A stretch of DNA of 64,000 nt from Boswellia sacra (GCA_013180625.2 SNVD02008949.1:289037-353036); one strand, 5' to 3'; numbered from the stretch's first letter, positions 39,272-50,850 are shown. The notes: generated by a model not told the origin, from the letters alone. Made by a program: numbers and translations.

Positions 39272-40420
39272 CAGTGGACATGTAAAAAAGGTTGGCCCGG
39301 GCACAAGCAGGACACTATCTAATACGAAATTGTATAGTATGAGTACAGTATGAGCACATATAGTAGTAGTAAAGTAAGTATAAAATGAGGATTAGACTGG
39401 ATTTGATTTAAAAGTTTGGCACGATAGGCGTACCAGTACAAAGCACGATTGGACCGTATCAAGCACGAGACACAATAAGCACAAATAGATACAAATAGGT
39501 ACGAATGAGTACCATTATTTTTTAATTCATTTAATAAAATAAGTCTACTTTGAATTAAAAAAATAAATTATTGGATTTAAATGAATATATTAAGAGACCA
39601 AGTTACTTTATTGTAATGTTGTAGCAATTAAAGTCAAGTTAAATTTATTTTCTTTCTTTACTTTTTACTTATCTCTCATGCCTTCTATATTCTTAGTTTA
39701 CTTGGTCCTACACTTCATTCCTTCCCATAAATCTCTATTTGTTTCTAATCTATATCATAAAATGAACTAATTTTCAATAAAAAGAAACGATACAAAACAA
39801 GTTTCTTAATTGTAATGATGAAATTCTCATACTATATTTAAAGAATTGTACTTTTAATTCAAATTATTAATAAAAAATTTAATTTTTTTTAAGAACTTGA
39901 CTTTTTATCTATATTTGTTTGAATAAAATTTTAAGATTTTTACCTTTAACAAGAAAATTGAAATAATTTTTAACTTAATATAGTAATAATTAATAAAAAT
40001 AATTTAGAATTGTTATTTATAAATTCTTAAAAAATAATTTAGGTTATTAAAAATTTCAATTTGATTTTAAAGCTAAGCTTATTTTTCTTAAATGAGATGT
40101 TTAGATCTCCTAAATAAAGGATTAATTAATCTCTTTAAGATACACATGTCTTTTTAATAAAAATTTAAAAGTTAAAGACAAAAAAAATTTTATTTATATG
40201 TTTGACCCATTTGGGTCAAGTACGAAAGAGCACAATCCTAGGCATGACACGGTCCATTTGGACCACGCTATTTGGACCGTTATGTGCCTCTAAATTTTTT
40301 TTAGTGCTAGACACCGTACGACATGAAATGTTGTTCATGTTGGGCCAAGTAAATAGTCTTATGAGCCCAAAATTTTTAGGCCATGCTATCATAATACGGT
40401 ACATTTTACATGTCTACTAG
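39272..40420. mobile_element. Non-autonomous hAT-like element (about 1.15 kb)
   Basis: The left end (CAGTGGACATGTAAAA) and the right end (TTTTACATGTCTACTAG) are imperfect inverted repeats. Both subterminal zones carry repeats of the GGCACGA and GGACCGT kind that are common in plant hAT derivatives. No transposase was recognised; the middle is AT-rich. No matching 8-bp target duplication was seen, so borders are approximate. Confidence 0.45.
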
Positions 40421-41215
40421 GGAATTGTGCACCTAACTAAAATATAGTTGACCTTTTCTCTCAAGTCTCAATCAACCCTAACTTATGCATATATAACAAC
40501 ATTGATCAACATTGTTATAGCTAGTCTATCACCAATTTGTAGCACAATTTTTATTCGAAAGGTATAACTTATTGCCATGGAGCCAAAGAAGTTTAATATT
40601 AGATTGGTGAGAGAATATTAAACTGAGTACTTAACATACACCTTTGTTTGTTTACGTGTTTTGTATCATGTTTTCTGTACTGCACATTTTTTAATGCATT
40701 TTACATTAATGTAAACCACATATCATTTTCAAGTTTTAAAATCAACCACATATTCTTAAATCTTATTAAAAACAAAAATATAAAATACATGGCCAATAGG
40801 ATAACAATGAAAGAAGGGATTCCATTTAGTATTGTGATCCACTTTAATTTCTTTTCCAGAGACTGCACGAGAACATAGATTATACATATGATCTCTTTAC
40901 AGAATGAGGCCTATCTAATCTTGAGCTTATCAAGATCGCCAAATGCATACTCTTAAGTTTGCAAGTAATCATACCTTGAGCTACTCAATTATGTCTTGTC
41001 TTCTCAACCGTCAGTTCTGAGTCCTGACTTAAAAGAATGAGGAAAATCAATATAATCTAGAACTATCTATCAACATTAATTAAATCTAATAAAGATGAAA
41101 ATGCTTTAATTGTTGAACAAAAACACAACGTAGAATAGAATGATACGACATTATGGCTTGGTAGCCAATAGAGAATTTCTAGTTGGCTTTTCGAACAACC
41201 AACTTAAACAAAAAT
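40421..41215. other. Spacer left of the Tat-like LTR
   Basis: AT-rich, with one 76-codon ORF (40648-40878) lacking recognisable homology. Part of it may belong to the neighbouring LTR, whose start is not certain. Confidence 0.4.
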
Positions 41216-42471
41216 TGTAGGAAGAGGTTTTATGTATCCATAAAACATAATTGCCCCTGTAAAGAAGTCCTCTGAACCAAAATTCTGAGGATCATTAAGA
41301 AGAGGTATAGTTTTGAAAGGGCTAAAATTAGTACTTGAATCCAAACCAAGGAAAAAGAGAGAAAAAGCCCACAAAGGCTATAAGATTGGATAAGTTGAGG
41401 TGGCATAAAAGATAAGATTTTAGATTAGATTTCAAAGAAATATGATTGGAGCTTGAGATTTGGATTAGATTACATAACATTAGATATAAATAAGGAGAGG
41501 AAAAAGGTAGAATAGAGGGATTTCTTTGAACAGTATCAGGAAAATCGAGGTAGAAATAGAGAGAGGGAAAGCTTTCAAACTAGCCTAAACAGCCATCGCC
41601 AATCTTCTATCTCATCTTCTCCCTTTCTTTTCTTTATCATATATGACTAATTTAGTTCACAAATGACTAGATTCGATTTGGGAATAGTGAGAGAGTTCTT
41701 GGAAGGAGTTCTTACAGAGAGAAAGATGTTCTTAAAAGAGAAATCTATCATTCTGGCTCTGATATGGCCCCTCCCAATTCACTTGCAATCCTAACAGCCT
41801 CAATTGAGGCTTCATATAGGTGTTAAGATGGAGATCTCATTTTAGAGAGAGAAAGACAATTTTTAGAGAGAGAAAGCTCTCATTTCGGCTTCGATATGTC
41901 CCTAATAACCTTACTTGAGGCTTTCATGAAGGTGTTGTGACAGAAATCTCATTAAAAAGAGAGAAAGTTCTCATTCTGAATTTGAAATGGCCGCTGCCAA
42001 TTCACCTACGCCTTTGTCAGCTTTACTCAAGATATTATTTAGGTGTTCTTATACAAATCTATATAAAACAAATGTGAACAAGACCTCGTTATTCTTTTAT
42101 ATGCATTCTTATGGAAAAACTTGTTGAACAGTGTAAGAAAGTCGTATCTTGACTCATTTAGGGAGTAAACCCAAGTAGAAATAGGGGGCAACAACCTTTT
42201 CTCCTAGGTCCTATAACCTTTCCACCTTATATATTATTTCATTATATGAATTAATACCTCTGTTTTTATTATTAACTTGTCTTCTCCCTTTTCACGTATC
42301 TAACTTAGGCATTGGAATGCCTTTGTAGGTACACACTCGTCCTGCTCGAGAAAGTGACCATTAGAGTAGATTGTGTGAGAAGAACCATTTTACTACCAGC
42401 TCGACTAGCCTAGCAACAAGGGGGCAGGCCTAACTTGCCTATTTATGAAGGTATAACATTCTGCTCTTTCA
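41216..42471 (+). mobile_element. Tat/Ogre-like Ty3/gypsy LTR
   Basis: The unit holds a TATA box (AGATATAAATAAGG near 41483). Close to its 3' end is the phrase CTTAGGCATTGGAATGCCTTTG, resembling the block found near the 3' end of LTRs in the plant Tat group. It ends in TTTCA at 42471, directly before a primer site. The left edge (TGTAGGAAG at 41216) is a guess. No target duplication is available because the far LTR is outside the window. Confidence 0.55.
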
Positions 42472-42472
42472 A

Positions 42473-42492
42473 TTGGCTCTGTCTGTGGGAAA
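42473..42492 (+). other. Primer-binding site of the Tat-like element
   Basis: TTGGCTCTGTCTGTGGGAA resembles the TTGGCGCCGTCTGTGGGAA primer site of Tat-type gypsy elements, with one or two changes. It lies one base after the LTR end. The roughly 390 bp that follow hold no intact gag. Confidence 0.55.
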
Positions 42493-42879
42493 ATATCTAA
42501 GAGTGAAGTGTCATGTATGGTTTTGAAGTCAAAGCTAGTAGCAGAGATGGTTGCTTCAATTAGAGACACCTTTAGATAGTTACAAATTAGGAAGATCTTA
42601 TTAGGTGGAAAAACCTAGGCAAATGAGCTACTTCTTGATCACCATTTATGGCAAGGAAGTTCAAAACCTTGGAATGAGATTAAATATGATGGTTGAATGC
42701 TTTAAAGCGACAAAAATACTTTGTACTTTATAGCATTGATGCAATCCGTATATTTTTGTTCTGCATGCATAGAACGTAGGCCTCACTGCTAAAGGCCGAA
42801 TCTGATAAACTAGTGGAATATAAAATTATTAGTTGAAAATTGTATATCTTTTATGAATGTATGATTTGTGCATTTGAAA

Positions 42880-44460
42880 AATACAAAAAAATGTTGGTAG
42901 GTGCTTCTCGTTACAGAGCAAACCCAATCTAAAAACAGTGTTCCCAATAGTAAGGATAGGAATGTACACATTGAGCGAGCCTAACCCCTAAGGACAAAAA
43001 GGGTAGACCTATGCCCCTTAGGCAAGCGTAATCCCTACAGATAGAAAGGGTAAGCCTGTCTCCCTTAGGCAAGCATAACCCCCAAGAATAGAAAAGGTAA
43101 GCCAGTACCCCTTAAGCAAGCTTAACCCTCAAGAACATGAAAGATAAATACGTGCAAATAGGGCAAGCTTAACCATTGAGAGTAGAAAGGACCCCTTAAG
43201 AGCATACAAAACCTTTGCAAATGAAAAAGTTGGTAAGCATTTCTCCTTTGTGAAGCAAACCCAACTCAAAAACGATTAAATGAATAATTAATGTGTGCAA
43301 GTGAATTTTTGTTGCAGAATAAACCCAGAAACAGTTATATGAATAGAAAAGGTTGGTAAGTGCCTTTCTTGTACATGGCAAACCCAACTTAAAAATAGAT
43401 TCTTTTTAATTTTAAAATGAACAGTAAGGGTTGGTAGGTGCCTCTTTTATACGGGGCATACCCAATCTATAAATAATTGAACAAACAGAAAGGGTTGGAA
43501 GGTGCCTCTCTTATGCGAGGTAAACCCAACACACGGATGGTGCAGTAAACAAAGAAGGTTGGCAACTTGCCTTTTGTATGAGGTAAGGCTAACTAAATCC
43601 ATTGAGAAATAAGACATAGTAGTTGGCAAAGCCTCTTCCATGTAAGGTGAACTCAACTATGATAAGGAGTAGAGGGGTACATGATTGTAAGCTGCCTCTA
43701 GTACAAGTAAGCCCAACCAAGGTTATAAAGATAAGAGGTATAATTGTTAGTAGGGCCCTTTCCACTAAAAAAGAGCCTAGCTATGCCAAAAGAAATGAAC
43801 GGAAGCACTTCTTATAAGAGGTAAGCCCAACCGAGCCTATTGGAAAATAAAGTCTAACAATTGGCAAGGCCTCGTCAATATGAGGAAAGCTCAAATAAGC
43901 CAAAAGATAGGGAGTTGTAGCAATTAGAGAGGTTCCTTTTTGTGTAACGAAAACCTGACCAAAGTAAGAAACAAGGGTTACAATGATCACTAAGGTGTAC
44001 TTGGCAGGATGGGTACTAGATTAGGAAGGCCTTACTAGATTAAAAAAGCCTCGGGCATAAGGGGCATACCTCTTGGTTACATTGGATGATAAGCAAGTTC
44101 CTAAACCTTGGAATGCTCTTCACCTTAGAAAGTGATATGCTTAATTAATGAAATGAGATGCATATATTGTGACTTAGAAGGAATGTATGTGAAACTTTTT
44201 GTATGCTTATAATTGTAAGTCTATATGACATAAGCAAACCCCAAGGAAACAAGGGGAATGAAACATAATATTTTGCAGAATTATGTATGAATGTTTATTG
44301 ATTGTTCCTCTTATTAATGACTCCCTCATAACTCCACTTATAGATAGAACGAGAAGGGGTAGACCTATATGCATTAGGCAAATTGACCCTAAAAAGCAAA
44401 AATTATAGGCCTATATCTATTAGATGAGCCTGACCCAGAAAACAGAAAGAAAGTCATGTA
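42880..44460. repeat. Interleaved 47-bp and 64-bp minisatellite array, left block
   Basis: Two kinds of unit alternate in blocks. Type A (about 47 bp; 42961-43195 and again near 44330-44450) contains TAACCC...GGTAGACCTATGCCCCTTAGGCAAG. Type B (about 64 bp; 42890-42960 and 43196-44000) contains GGTTGGTAGGTGCCTCT...GCAAACCCAA. Copies are diverged. The array lies inside the Tat-like element, where tandem repeats in untranslated parts are common. It is cut at 44460 by the hAT-like insertion. Confidence 0.85.
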
Positions 44461-45766
44461 TAGGGATGAGCATTTAACCCGATGGATTCGGGGCCCCAGT
44501 AAGACCTGTCTAGATCTGAAAATGTACTGCCTCGCCCAAGGCAAGTCTGAGTTCAAGTCTAGCGTTAAGCCCCGTGTGGCCCGACCCGACCCGACATAGT
44601 ATAAGGATATTATTAAAAAATTTTAAAGTATTAGGACTTATAGTAATGAGTAAGGATGATTTTGATAATTTTTAATATATATGGGTTTCTTGAAATTTGA
44701 CAAAATATATAAAAACTCACAACCCCAGTCTCTTAAATTCTTAACCCGAATAGAAACCCTTCCCTCATTCTCCTCTACTCCACCATTGCTACCACTCCTT
44801 GCCAGGCCTTCCTCCACTCCTCCATCGCTAGCTCGCCTGTATTCCATCATCTTCACTCGCAGCTGCCTCCACGTTCCTCAAGCTTGGCTTGCCTCCACCT
44901 TTCCCAATCATTGCTTACCTCCACCTTCTTTACCAGCAACTCGCCACAACGACTACACCCTCCTCTGTCATCCCTCCAACTCCGCCAAGCCTAGCCGCCT
45001 GTCACTCTGGTTTGTCTCTCTTCCTCTCTTTTGCTTTAATTTCTTTCCTTGTTTGTTTAATTTGTCTAATTCGATCAATACACATGTTAATGGATTGAAT
45101 TAAAACAAAATATAATGATTAGATTCAATATGATTTATAAAAAAAGTGGTCAAATTGATTTATTTTTTTAAAAGCATTGGCGACGAAGGCTATGGAAGAT
45201 GCTAGCAATAGTGAAAGGGTAGCTTATTTATTTGCATTGAATATATATTTACATATGAGAGTAGATTAGATTCGATTAGATTGAATATGATGTAAAATTA
45301 CTGATTTGGAAGTTATGGTTTTGAGGTTTTTACGCTAGTAGACGTGTAGAACAGAACTGAAATGATTGATTTCAAAACTGAAATAATTGGTTCAATTATT
45401 TCTCATGGCTTGCCTTCATTATTTGTTATGATTTCTCTGTTAATTGAATTCAATTTGAGATCAAATTGGATTATTTCAGTTAGAGGTGACAAATTGAAAA
45501 AAAATAATAATAAAATATATAATTAATTTTTTGCAATATATTGAATATGAGGCTGTGCCATTATATTCTCAAAATCAAAATCATATATTGAATATAAGGC
45601 AGTACTGTATTTTTTATTTTATTTCCAGTTTAATTTATTAATTTAGTGATTCTATTTCCAGGTACAATTCCTTAAGAAGAGATTGTTGGAGGAGAGCCAC
45701 CACCAGTTGATGAAGAAGAAAGTTCAATGACATTTCTATGGGGAATGAGGATGTTTCATTCAAGTG

Positions 45767-47191
45767 TGATAGGTGTCTATTTATGTATTACTTTTATATC
45801 AATTCGTCCATGTTTCTTTGCTATATTCCTTGGTATTTTTATATTTTTGTGTGGTTTTGATGTTTGTAGGAGTTTTGGAGCAACTTGCACAAAAATGGAG
45901 TAAAACCCTTCATTTTCACCTCTGCTAGTCAACCATCTTCTCGGATTTAATTGTATTGATATACAATGAACCCGATGACATATTATATACCGTTGGAAAG
46001 CTCTCGAAGTCTATTTTCTGGAGAAATTTACGGTTTATAAATCCATTCAGTGTACCAAAAGTTCTAATCAAAACAGTGTGAGATGTATAGAAATATAATT
46101 CCACAAGTCACTGTAGCATGTATAATACGGGGCACTGTAGCAATTCACTGTAGCAGAGTATTTAAACACATTTTAGGGTTTTATTTTCATAACTTGAAGA
46201 GGGGAAAACGTGGGAGGAGGCTGCATTTCTGGATTTCTCTCATCCCTTGGAGTTCTTGAAGGAGAAAGAAGATTTTGAAAGAGGAGGAACTACAATTCCA
46301 AGAAGATTCATCTACAAAGAAGATTTTCAAAGAATTTGCTAAGTTCTTTCTTTCCTTTTCAATTCTGGAATTTCTCTGTATTGTATTTGTTATTCTGATT
46401 GAATATGTGTAACTAAATCTGAATTGGTTGAGGGTGATTTCAAAGCCCTTGATATGGATTTTGTGAGTTGATTGTATAAGAAATTGTTATCCAATTCTCT
46501 AATTGAAGTTGCTTGTATTTTCCCATATCTAATGCTTATGATTGCTTACTGATTGTATTTGGAATGGCCAACTGAATATAATCTGTTATTGTCTATTGCT
46601 AGATTAGAAATCTTGATCCGTAATTGTCATGAATTTTCAATCATTAGTAGCAAAATTGTGATCAGAGATTGCAATTAGAAAATACAACCTAGGTTAAATA
46701 ATCCGAACTTGTGTGATTATTGCTTAGATCAACCTATCTTTCTCATCGTAATGCTTCCATTGAATTAAACTTAGAGAGCTTGTTCTAGGTTGTTTAATGG
46801 ATAGAGATTAAATAAAGAGCTTTTTTTATTTAACAACAAAGTAAGGAAAGATTGGGATAACAGAGCTTGTTGTTATCTACGGTTGATAACTTCAATGCTG
46901 TAATTGGATTACAATTCTATGTTAATTCACAAATTCATATCTTGTGGCAGAGAATGAACTCTTAACCAAGTGTCTCTCATTGATTATTCACTCCATTTAA
47001 CTTTGCTTTGTGTTATTCTTCATTTGCTTTCGTATTAAGTTTAGTTAATCAATCAACCAAACCCCCCCTGTTTAGTTTATTATTGTTGGAAAATGACAAA
47101 TTCAATTAGAATCAATCCTCGTGGGAACGATATCTTACTTATCACTTTATTACTTGTGCGACTAGTATACTTGCTAGTTTCAAACGCATCA
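45767..47191 (+). repeat. 5' LTR of Athila-1 (1425 bp)
   Basis: Opens TGATAGG and ends GCATCA. By eye it differs from the 3' LTR at about 37 places, 23 of them in the first roughly 415 bp. A perfect duplicate (AAGTG) flanks the outer ends of the pair. Confidence 0.93.
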
Positions 47192-47195
47192 AGTT

Positions 47196-47215
47196 TTTGG
47201 CACCGTTGCCGGGGA
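47196..47215 (+). other. Athila primer-binding site
   Basis: TTTGGCACCGTTGCCGGGGA starts five bases after the LTR end. It is one base from the TGGCGCCGTTGCCGGGGA site typical of Athila elements. Confidence 0.85.
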
Positions 47216-47305
47216 TTGATTTTCTAATCGATTTGTTATTTTGTTTTCATTGTTGATTCGTATTTTTGTTTGTTTTTCTTTTTTGATTGTTTGTGTTTAG
47301 ACGAC

Positions 47306-47709
47306 ATGGCAGTAAACTTCCATCAATTCAGTGGCGGATTTGAGCCACAACACCATGGAGAGTAAATGAGGTAAGCACTCCGAACATTGAACAACAACTT
47401 TATGAGCTAACCTCTCTTGTGGAAAACATGGCTGTAGGAGATATGCAAAAATCTTATGAATGTGGGATATATTCTACGATGGAGCATCCAATCGACATTT
47501 ATCCAACTTTACAAGAAGAATATATGGAACAAGCCAATGCCATGGATGGATTTCCAGGACAAACAAGGCAATGGTATGATCCCTTCTCTAACACTTACAA
47601 TGCTGGATGGGAAGATCACCCTAATTTCAGTTATTGGAATTATCAACCAATCGTCCCAAATGCCATACCAAATCAGCCACAAGGTTTTAATCAACTTAGA
47701 GTGCAATAA
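47306..47709 (+). pseudogene. Athila gag remnant
   Basis: The gag ATG appears to be at 47306 (MAVNFHQFSGG). A stop follows after about 19 codons (near 47363). The frame then resumes with the C-terminal part of Athila gag (LYELTSLVENMAVGDMQK, then YECGIYS) up to a stop at 47707. The main capsid domain expected between these parts is missing, so an internal deletion has removed the core of gag. Confidence 0.7.
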
Positions 47710-47718
47710 CCATTTCAA

Positions 47719-49326
47719 ATGCAACCACCACCAATGCCACAACCAGCATCACAACCAGCTTCAGAAAACTCAGGTATGTCACTCCAGGATATTGTTAATG
47801 CACTTGCCACTAACACAATGCAATTCCAGCAGGAAACTGGGGCAAGTATCCAAAGCCTGGCAAATCAAATGGGACAATTGGCCACTAGCATGAGCAAATT
47901 CGAGGGCCAAGGCTCAAAAGAATTATCTTGTCAAACGGTGATCAATCCAAGAGAGAATTCTTGTGTGATAACTTTGCAAAATGAAGAGCAATTAGATGTC
48001 CTACCAAAGAAATCACCAACTGATGAAGGAGATGACACCACTTCCACCATGAACAAAACACTGACTTCTCAGGTAAATCCTATAACCCCCATTCCTTCAT
48101 ATGTTTCTCCTCCACCTTTTCCTAGTAGATTTGTAAAATCGAAGAAGGAAGAACAAGAACAGAAAATCCTGGAAACTTTTCGCAAAATCGAGGTGAGTAT
48201 ACCACTTTTGGATGCTATCGAACAAGTACCTCGTTATACAAAATGTTTCAATGAGTTATGCAACAGCAAGAGAAAATTAAAAGGGAATGAGAAAGTAAGT
48301 ATGGGGGAAAATGTTTCAGCTGTACTACAAAGAAAAATTCCTCCGAAATGCAATAATCCAGGTACGGTCACCATTCCATGCACCATTGGTAAAACCAAGT
48401 TTGAAAGAGTTATGTTAGATTTAGAAGCATTTATTAATGTCATGCCATATTCTATTTATGCTTCTTTAAATCTTGGACCTTTTCCGGAAACTGGTATTAC
48501 CATTCAAATTGCTGATCGTTTTAATGCATATACCAAAAGAGTTGTGGAAGATGTGCTTGTGCAGGTGAATCAATTGGTTTTCCCAGCAAACGTCTATGTC
48601 CTTGAAATAGAGGATGAGAAATCTCCTAATCCAACTCCGATTCTGTTAGGGAGACCATTCTCGAAAACTGTTAGAACCAAGACTGATGTTCATGATGGCA
48701 CTCTCATCATAGAGTTTGATGGCAAGGTGATATATTTCAATATTTTTGAGGCAATAAGGTACTCTAGTGACTTGTATTCTGTTCTTGCAGTTGACATTGC
48801 TGATTCTTTGCCACAACAATATTTTGAGTTAACTCGCAAGAATGGATTGGATGTAGCTATTAGTGAGCATATAGGGACAGAAAATTCTAGGGAGTTAGGA
48901 ATTTTGATACAAGTGTCCAAACAAATGGAGGAAGCTGTGGCAAGCTTAGATGAGACCATAGCAATAACTACAAATAGGTATGATATTTCGTACATTCAAT
49001 TTACTTTATCTAATGAGAAACTTCTTCCTTCTGTGACGAAAGCCAATACCTTGGAGCTTAAGTCACTTCCAGATCATTTGAATCATGGATTCTTGGGTGA
49101 GAATGATACTTTGCGAGTTACAATGGAAATGGGTCTTGCACGAAAACAAGAAGAGAAACTCGTCCGAATACTTACAGATCACAAAATAGCTATTGGGTGG
49201 ACGATTGCTAACATCCAAGGCCCAGCCATATGCATGGACCCTATCTTGTTGGAAGAAGGATCCAAGCCCATTAGTGAAGTACAGCAGAGATTGGACCCTC
49301 CCATGATGGAACCAACGTCGGGCTGA
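47719..49326 (+). pseudogene. Athila gag C-terminus plus aspartic protease, pol deleted
   Basis: An open frame of 535 codons. The first 160 or so residues are the proline- and glutamine-rich end of gag with a coiled-coil-like stretch (IVNALATNTMQFQQ). The retroviral-type aspartic protease region follows, recognisable from FERVMLDLEAFINVMPYSIY. The usual D-[TS/L]-G-[AS] active-site triad reads DLE here, so the glycine is lost and activity is unlikely. The frame runs into the protease-to-RT linker (HKIAIGWTIANIQG, then RLDPPMME) and stops at 49326. The downstream text matches the end-of-pol spacer (GGCTGAGGATGTTAAACC), so reverse transcriptase, RNase H and integrase are precisely missing. Compare the minus-strand copy at 61119-63999. 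Confidence 0.85.
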
Positions 49327-49642
49327 GGATGTTAAACCAAGTGCTTATTGGGAGGTAACCCAACGTTTTTGAAAAATAAAAAAAAGAAAAGAAAAATAAA
49401 ATGAGGTAATAATGATCAATTTTTGTGTCACGAGGAAATTCCTTTCGTAGGCCATCAAATTAATCAGGTTTTATCTCTCTTTGCCATCTGTCTTATTTGT
49501 TTTTATATTTTTTACTTGTTTTTTTACTTTTGTTTGCTATTGTGTTGTTATCTCTTTTATGTGTCTTTAGTTTCGTTTCTGCTATTTTCTTTTCCTTTCC
49601 TTTTGTTTAATTTGATTATTCTGTGCTTTGAGCTCATTTGTG

Positions 49643-49743
49643 CAGCAGCTTGTGGAAACATCCAAACAGAAGTTGAAGTCATTCACCAAAGGTTTGAAAC
49701 GTGCATATCTTGGAGAAAAACAAACTCGATCTCATTATCGGTA
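49643..49743 (+). pseudogene. Misplaced copy of the Athila protease-RT linker
   Basis: One frame reads KSFTKGLKRAYLGEKQT, which resembles the LKSLPDHL...FLGENDT linker found inside the gag-protease frame near 49060-49110. The minus copy at 60865-60965 is clearer (WELKPLFEGLKRAYLGEEQT). Here it sits out of order, after the pol scar and just before the virus-like ORF. It is probably a scar of the recombination that brought in the cargo. Confidence 0.5.
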
Positions 49744-49767
49744 ATATCTCTTCTTTTCTCCTCTTCA

Positions 49768-50321
49768 ATGGATGCCGATATCTTTTTGTTGAACCTTCGT
49801 AAATATTTTCCTTCACTTCCTCAAAATGCTGTGTTTAAAATTTATAAAGTACGGATGACTAGACTTTGGGCTTGATGCTCCTAAATGTGCCTGCTGATAT
49901 CCGATGGCTTATCGAAGCTAAGGTGAGATTGTCCGGTGAGCCGGACATTAATCTCGCAAAATACATGCCTGGTCTAGGAAAGAGCTACTACGCCAAGAGG
50001 CGAAGAGCGAAAAGGTTACAAGTATGTTATAAATGTGCTAGATGGAATTGTAACCAGACTTGTCGTTCATTAGGTTTTGCGTCCAGGAATAGAGAAGATA
50101 AACTTTCATTTATTAAGAATGGTTTGAGTAATGAGTCGCTGGATAATGTTTTGTTAACTCTCGAGTCACATTCTTGTGGACTTGTTCAGCGTGAATTGCT
50201 TAATCTATGGACACAATTTCGTGATGAATTGCAGTGTTATAGTCTAGGGAATCTGACTAAAAACGACCCTGTTTGCCAGTTTATAAGAAAACTGGATGGG
50301 AAGCAAATCCCCGACTCATAG
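49768..50321 (+). pseudogene. Virus-like cysteine-rich nucleic-acid-binding ORF, copy 1 (one frameshift)
   Basis: The frame opens MDADIFLLN at 49768 and is broken by a one-base loss near 49860-49866. From there it is open to 50321. The conserved part contains VPADIRWLIE, then GLGKSYYAKRRRAKR, then a C-x2-C-x4-C-x3-C cluster (CYKCARWNCNQTC). A basic stretch directly before a zinc-finger-like cysteine group, with a VPxDI-type lead-in, resembles the small nucleic-acid-binding proteins of carlaviruses and related Betaflexiviridae. Those proteins bind RNA or DNA and several suppress RNA silencing. Here it rides inside an Athila retrotransposon. The viral relationship rests on motif pattern only; an Athila-specific or host origin remains possible. 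Its core is almost identical to copy 2 at 60350-60838. Confidence 0.5.
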
Positions 50322-50549
50322 AAGGCGTTTCAGCCGTTACTGGACGTAAAACCAGAGGAAGATGTGAGCCACAATCACAACTACTTGTATATTTGAATGT
50401 GTGTTGTTGTTGTCGGATTTTATTTCTTTCTTGTTTCGTTTGATCTGATTATCAATGTTGTTTTTGGTGTTGTTGTTGTTTGTTGATTTTGTTTGTTTTA
50501 ATTTCAAGTTTTCTTTTTGACAAACCAGATGACTACCCCATGATATAAG

Positions 50550-50850
50550 CACACGTGGAAGACAAGTGTGGAGATTTTGTCAACCTCCGCCGAAAGTATA
50601 TCTTTACTTTTCATGCTTCACGTGGGAGACAAGTGTGGCGGTTTTGTCAAACCCCACCGAAAGTATATCTCTAATTGTCATGCTTCACGTGGGAGACAAG
50701 TGTGGCTGGTTTTTTCAAACCCCACCGAAAGTTTATCTCCATTTTTCATGCACACGTGGGCGACAAGTGTGGAGGTTTTGTCAAACCCCACCGAAAGCAT
50801 ATCTATTTTTTTCAAATCTCGGGGCGATAAATCTGCATCGAGCAACCCCC
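50550..50850 (+). repeat. 67-bp tandem repeat with four G-boxes
   Basis: CACGTG occurs at 50552, 50619, 50686 and 50753, exactly 67 bases apart. Each is followed by GGRAGACAAGTGTGG or a close variant, a TTTTGTCAA stretch and CCRCCGAAAG. A partial fifth unit (CCCCCACCGAAATTATG) follows. The array ends about 160 bp upstream of the LOG ATG. CACGTGG is the core of G-box and ABRE sites bound by bZIP and bHLH factors. Whether this drives LOG transcription is inference. ORFs that run through the array are products of the repeat. Confidence 0.85.

Noticed and set aside
39260..40430. 8-bp target duplication for the hAT-like element at 39272-40420
   Set aside because: Left flank CACCCATG and right flank GGAATTGT do not match, so the duplication is not claimed and borders stay approximate.
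44681..45103. 140-codon ORF rich in Ser, Pro and Leu
   Set aside because: It lies in the CT-rich subterminal region of the hAT-like element, and two frames are open at once because of biased composition. No transposase motif.
49423..49875. 150-codon ORF with long hydrophobic stretches, considered as an Athila env-like membrane protein
   Set aside because: The hydrophobic part comes from a T-rich low-complexity tract (49480-49620) that the sister element does not keep as an ORF. The rest overlaps the linker scar and the virus-like frame.
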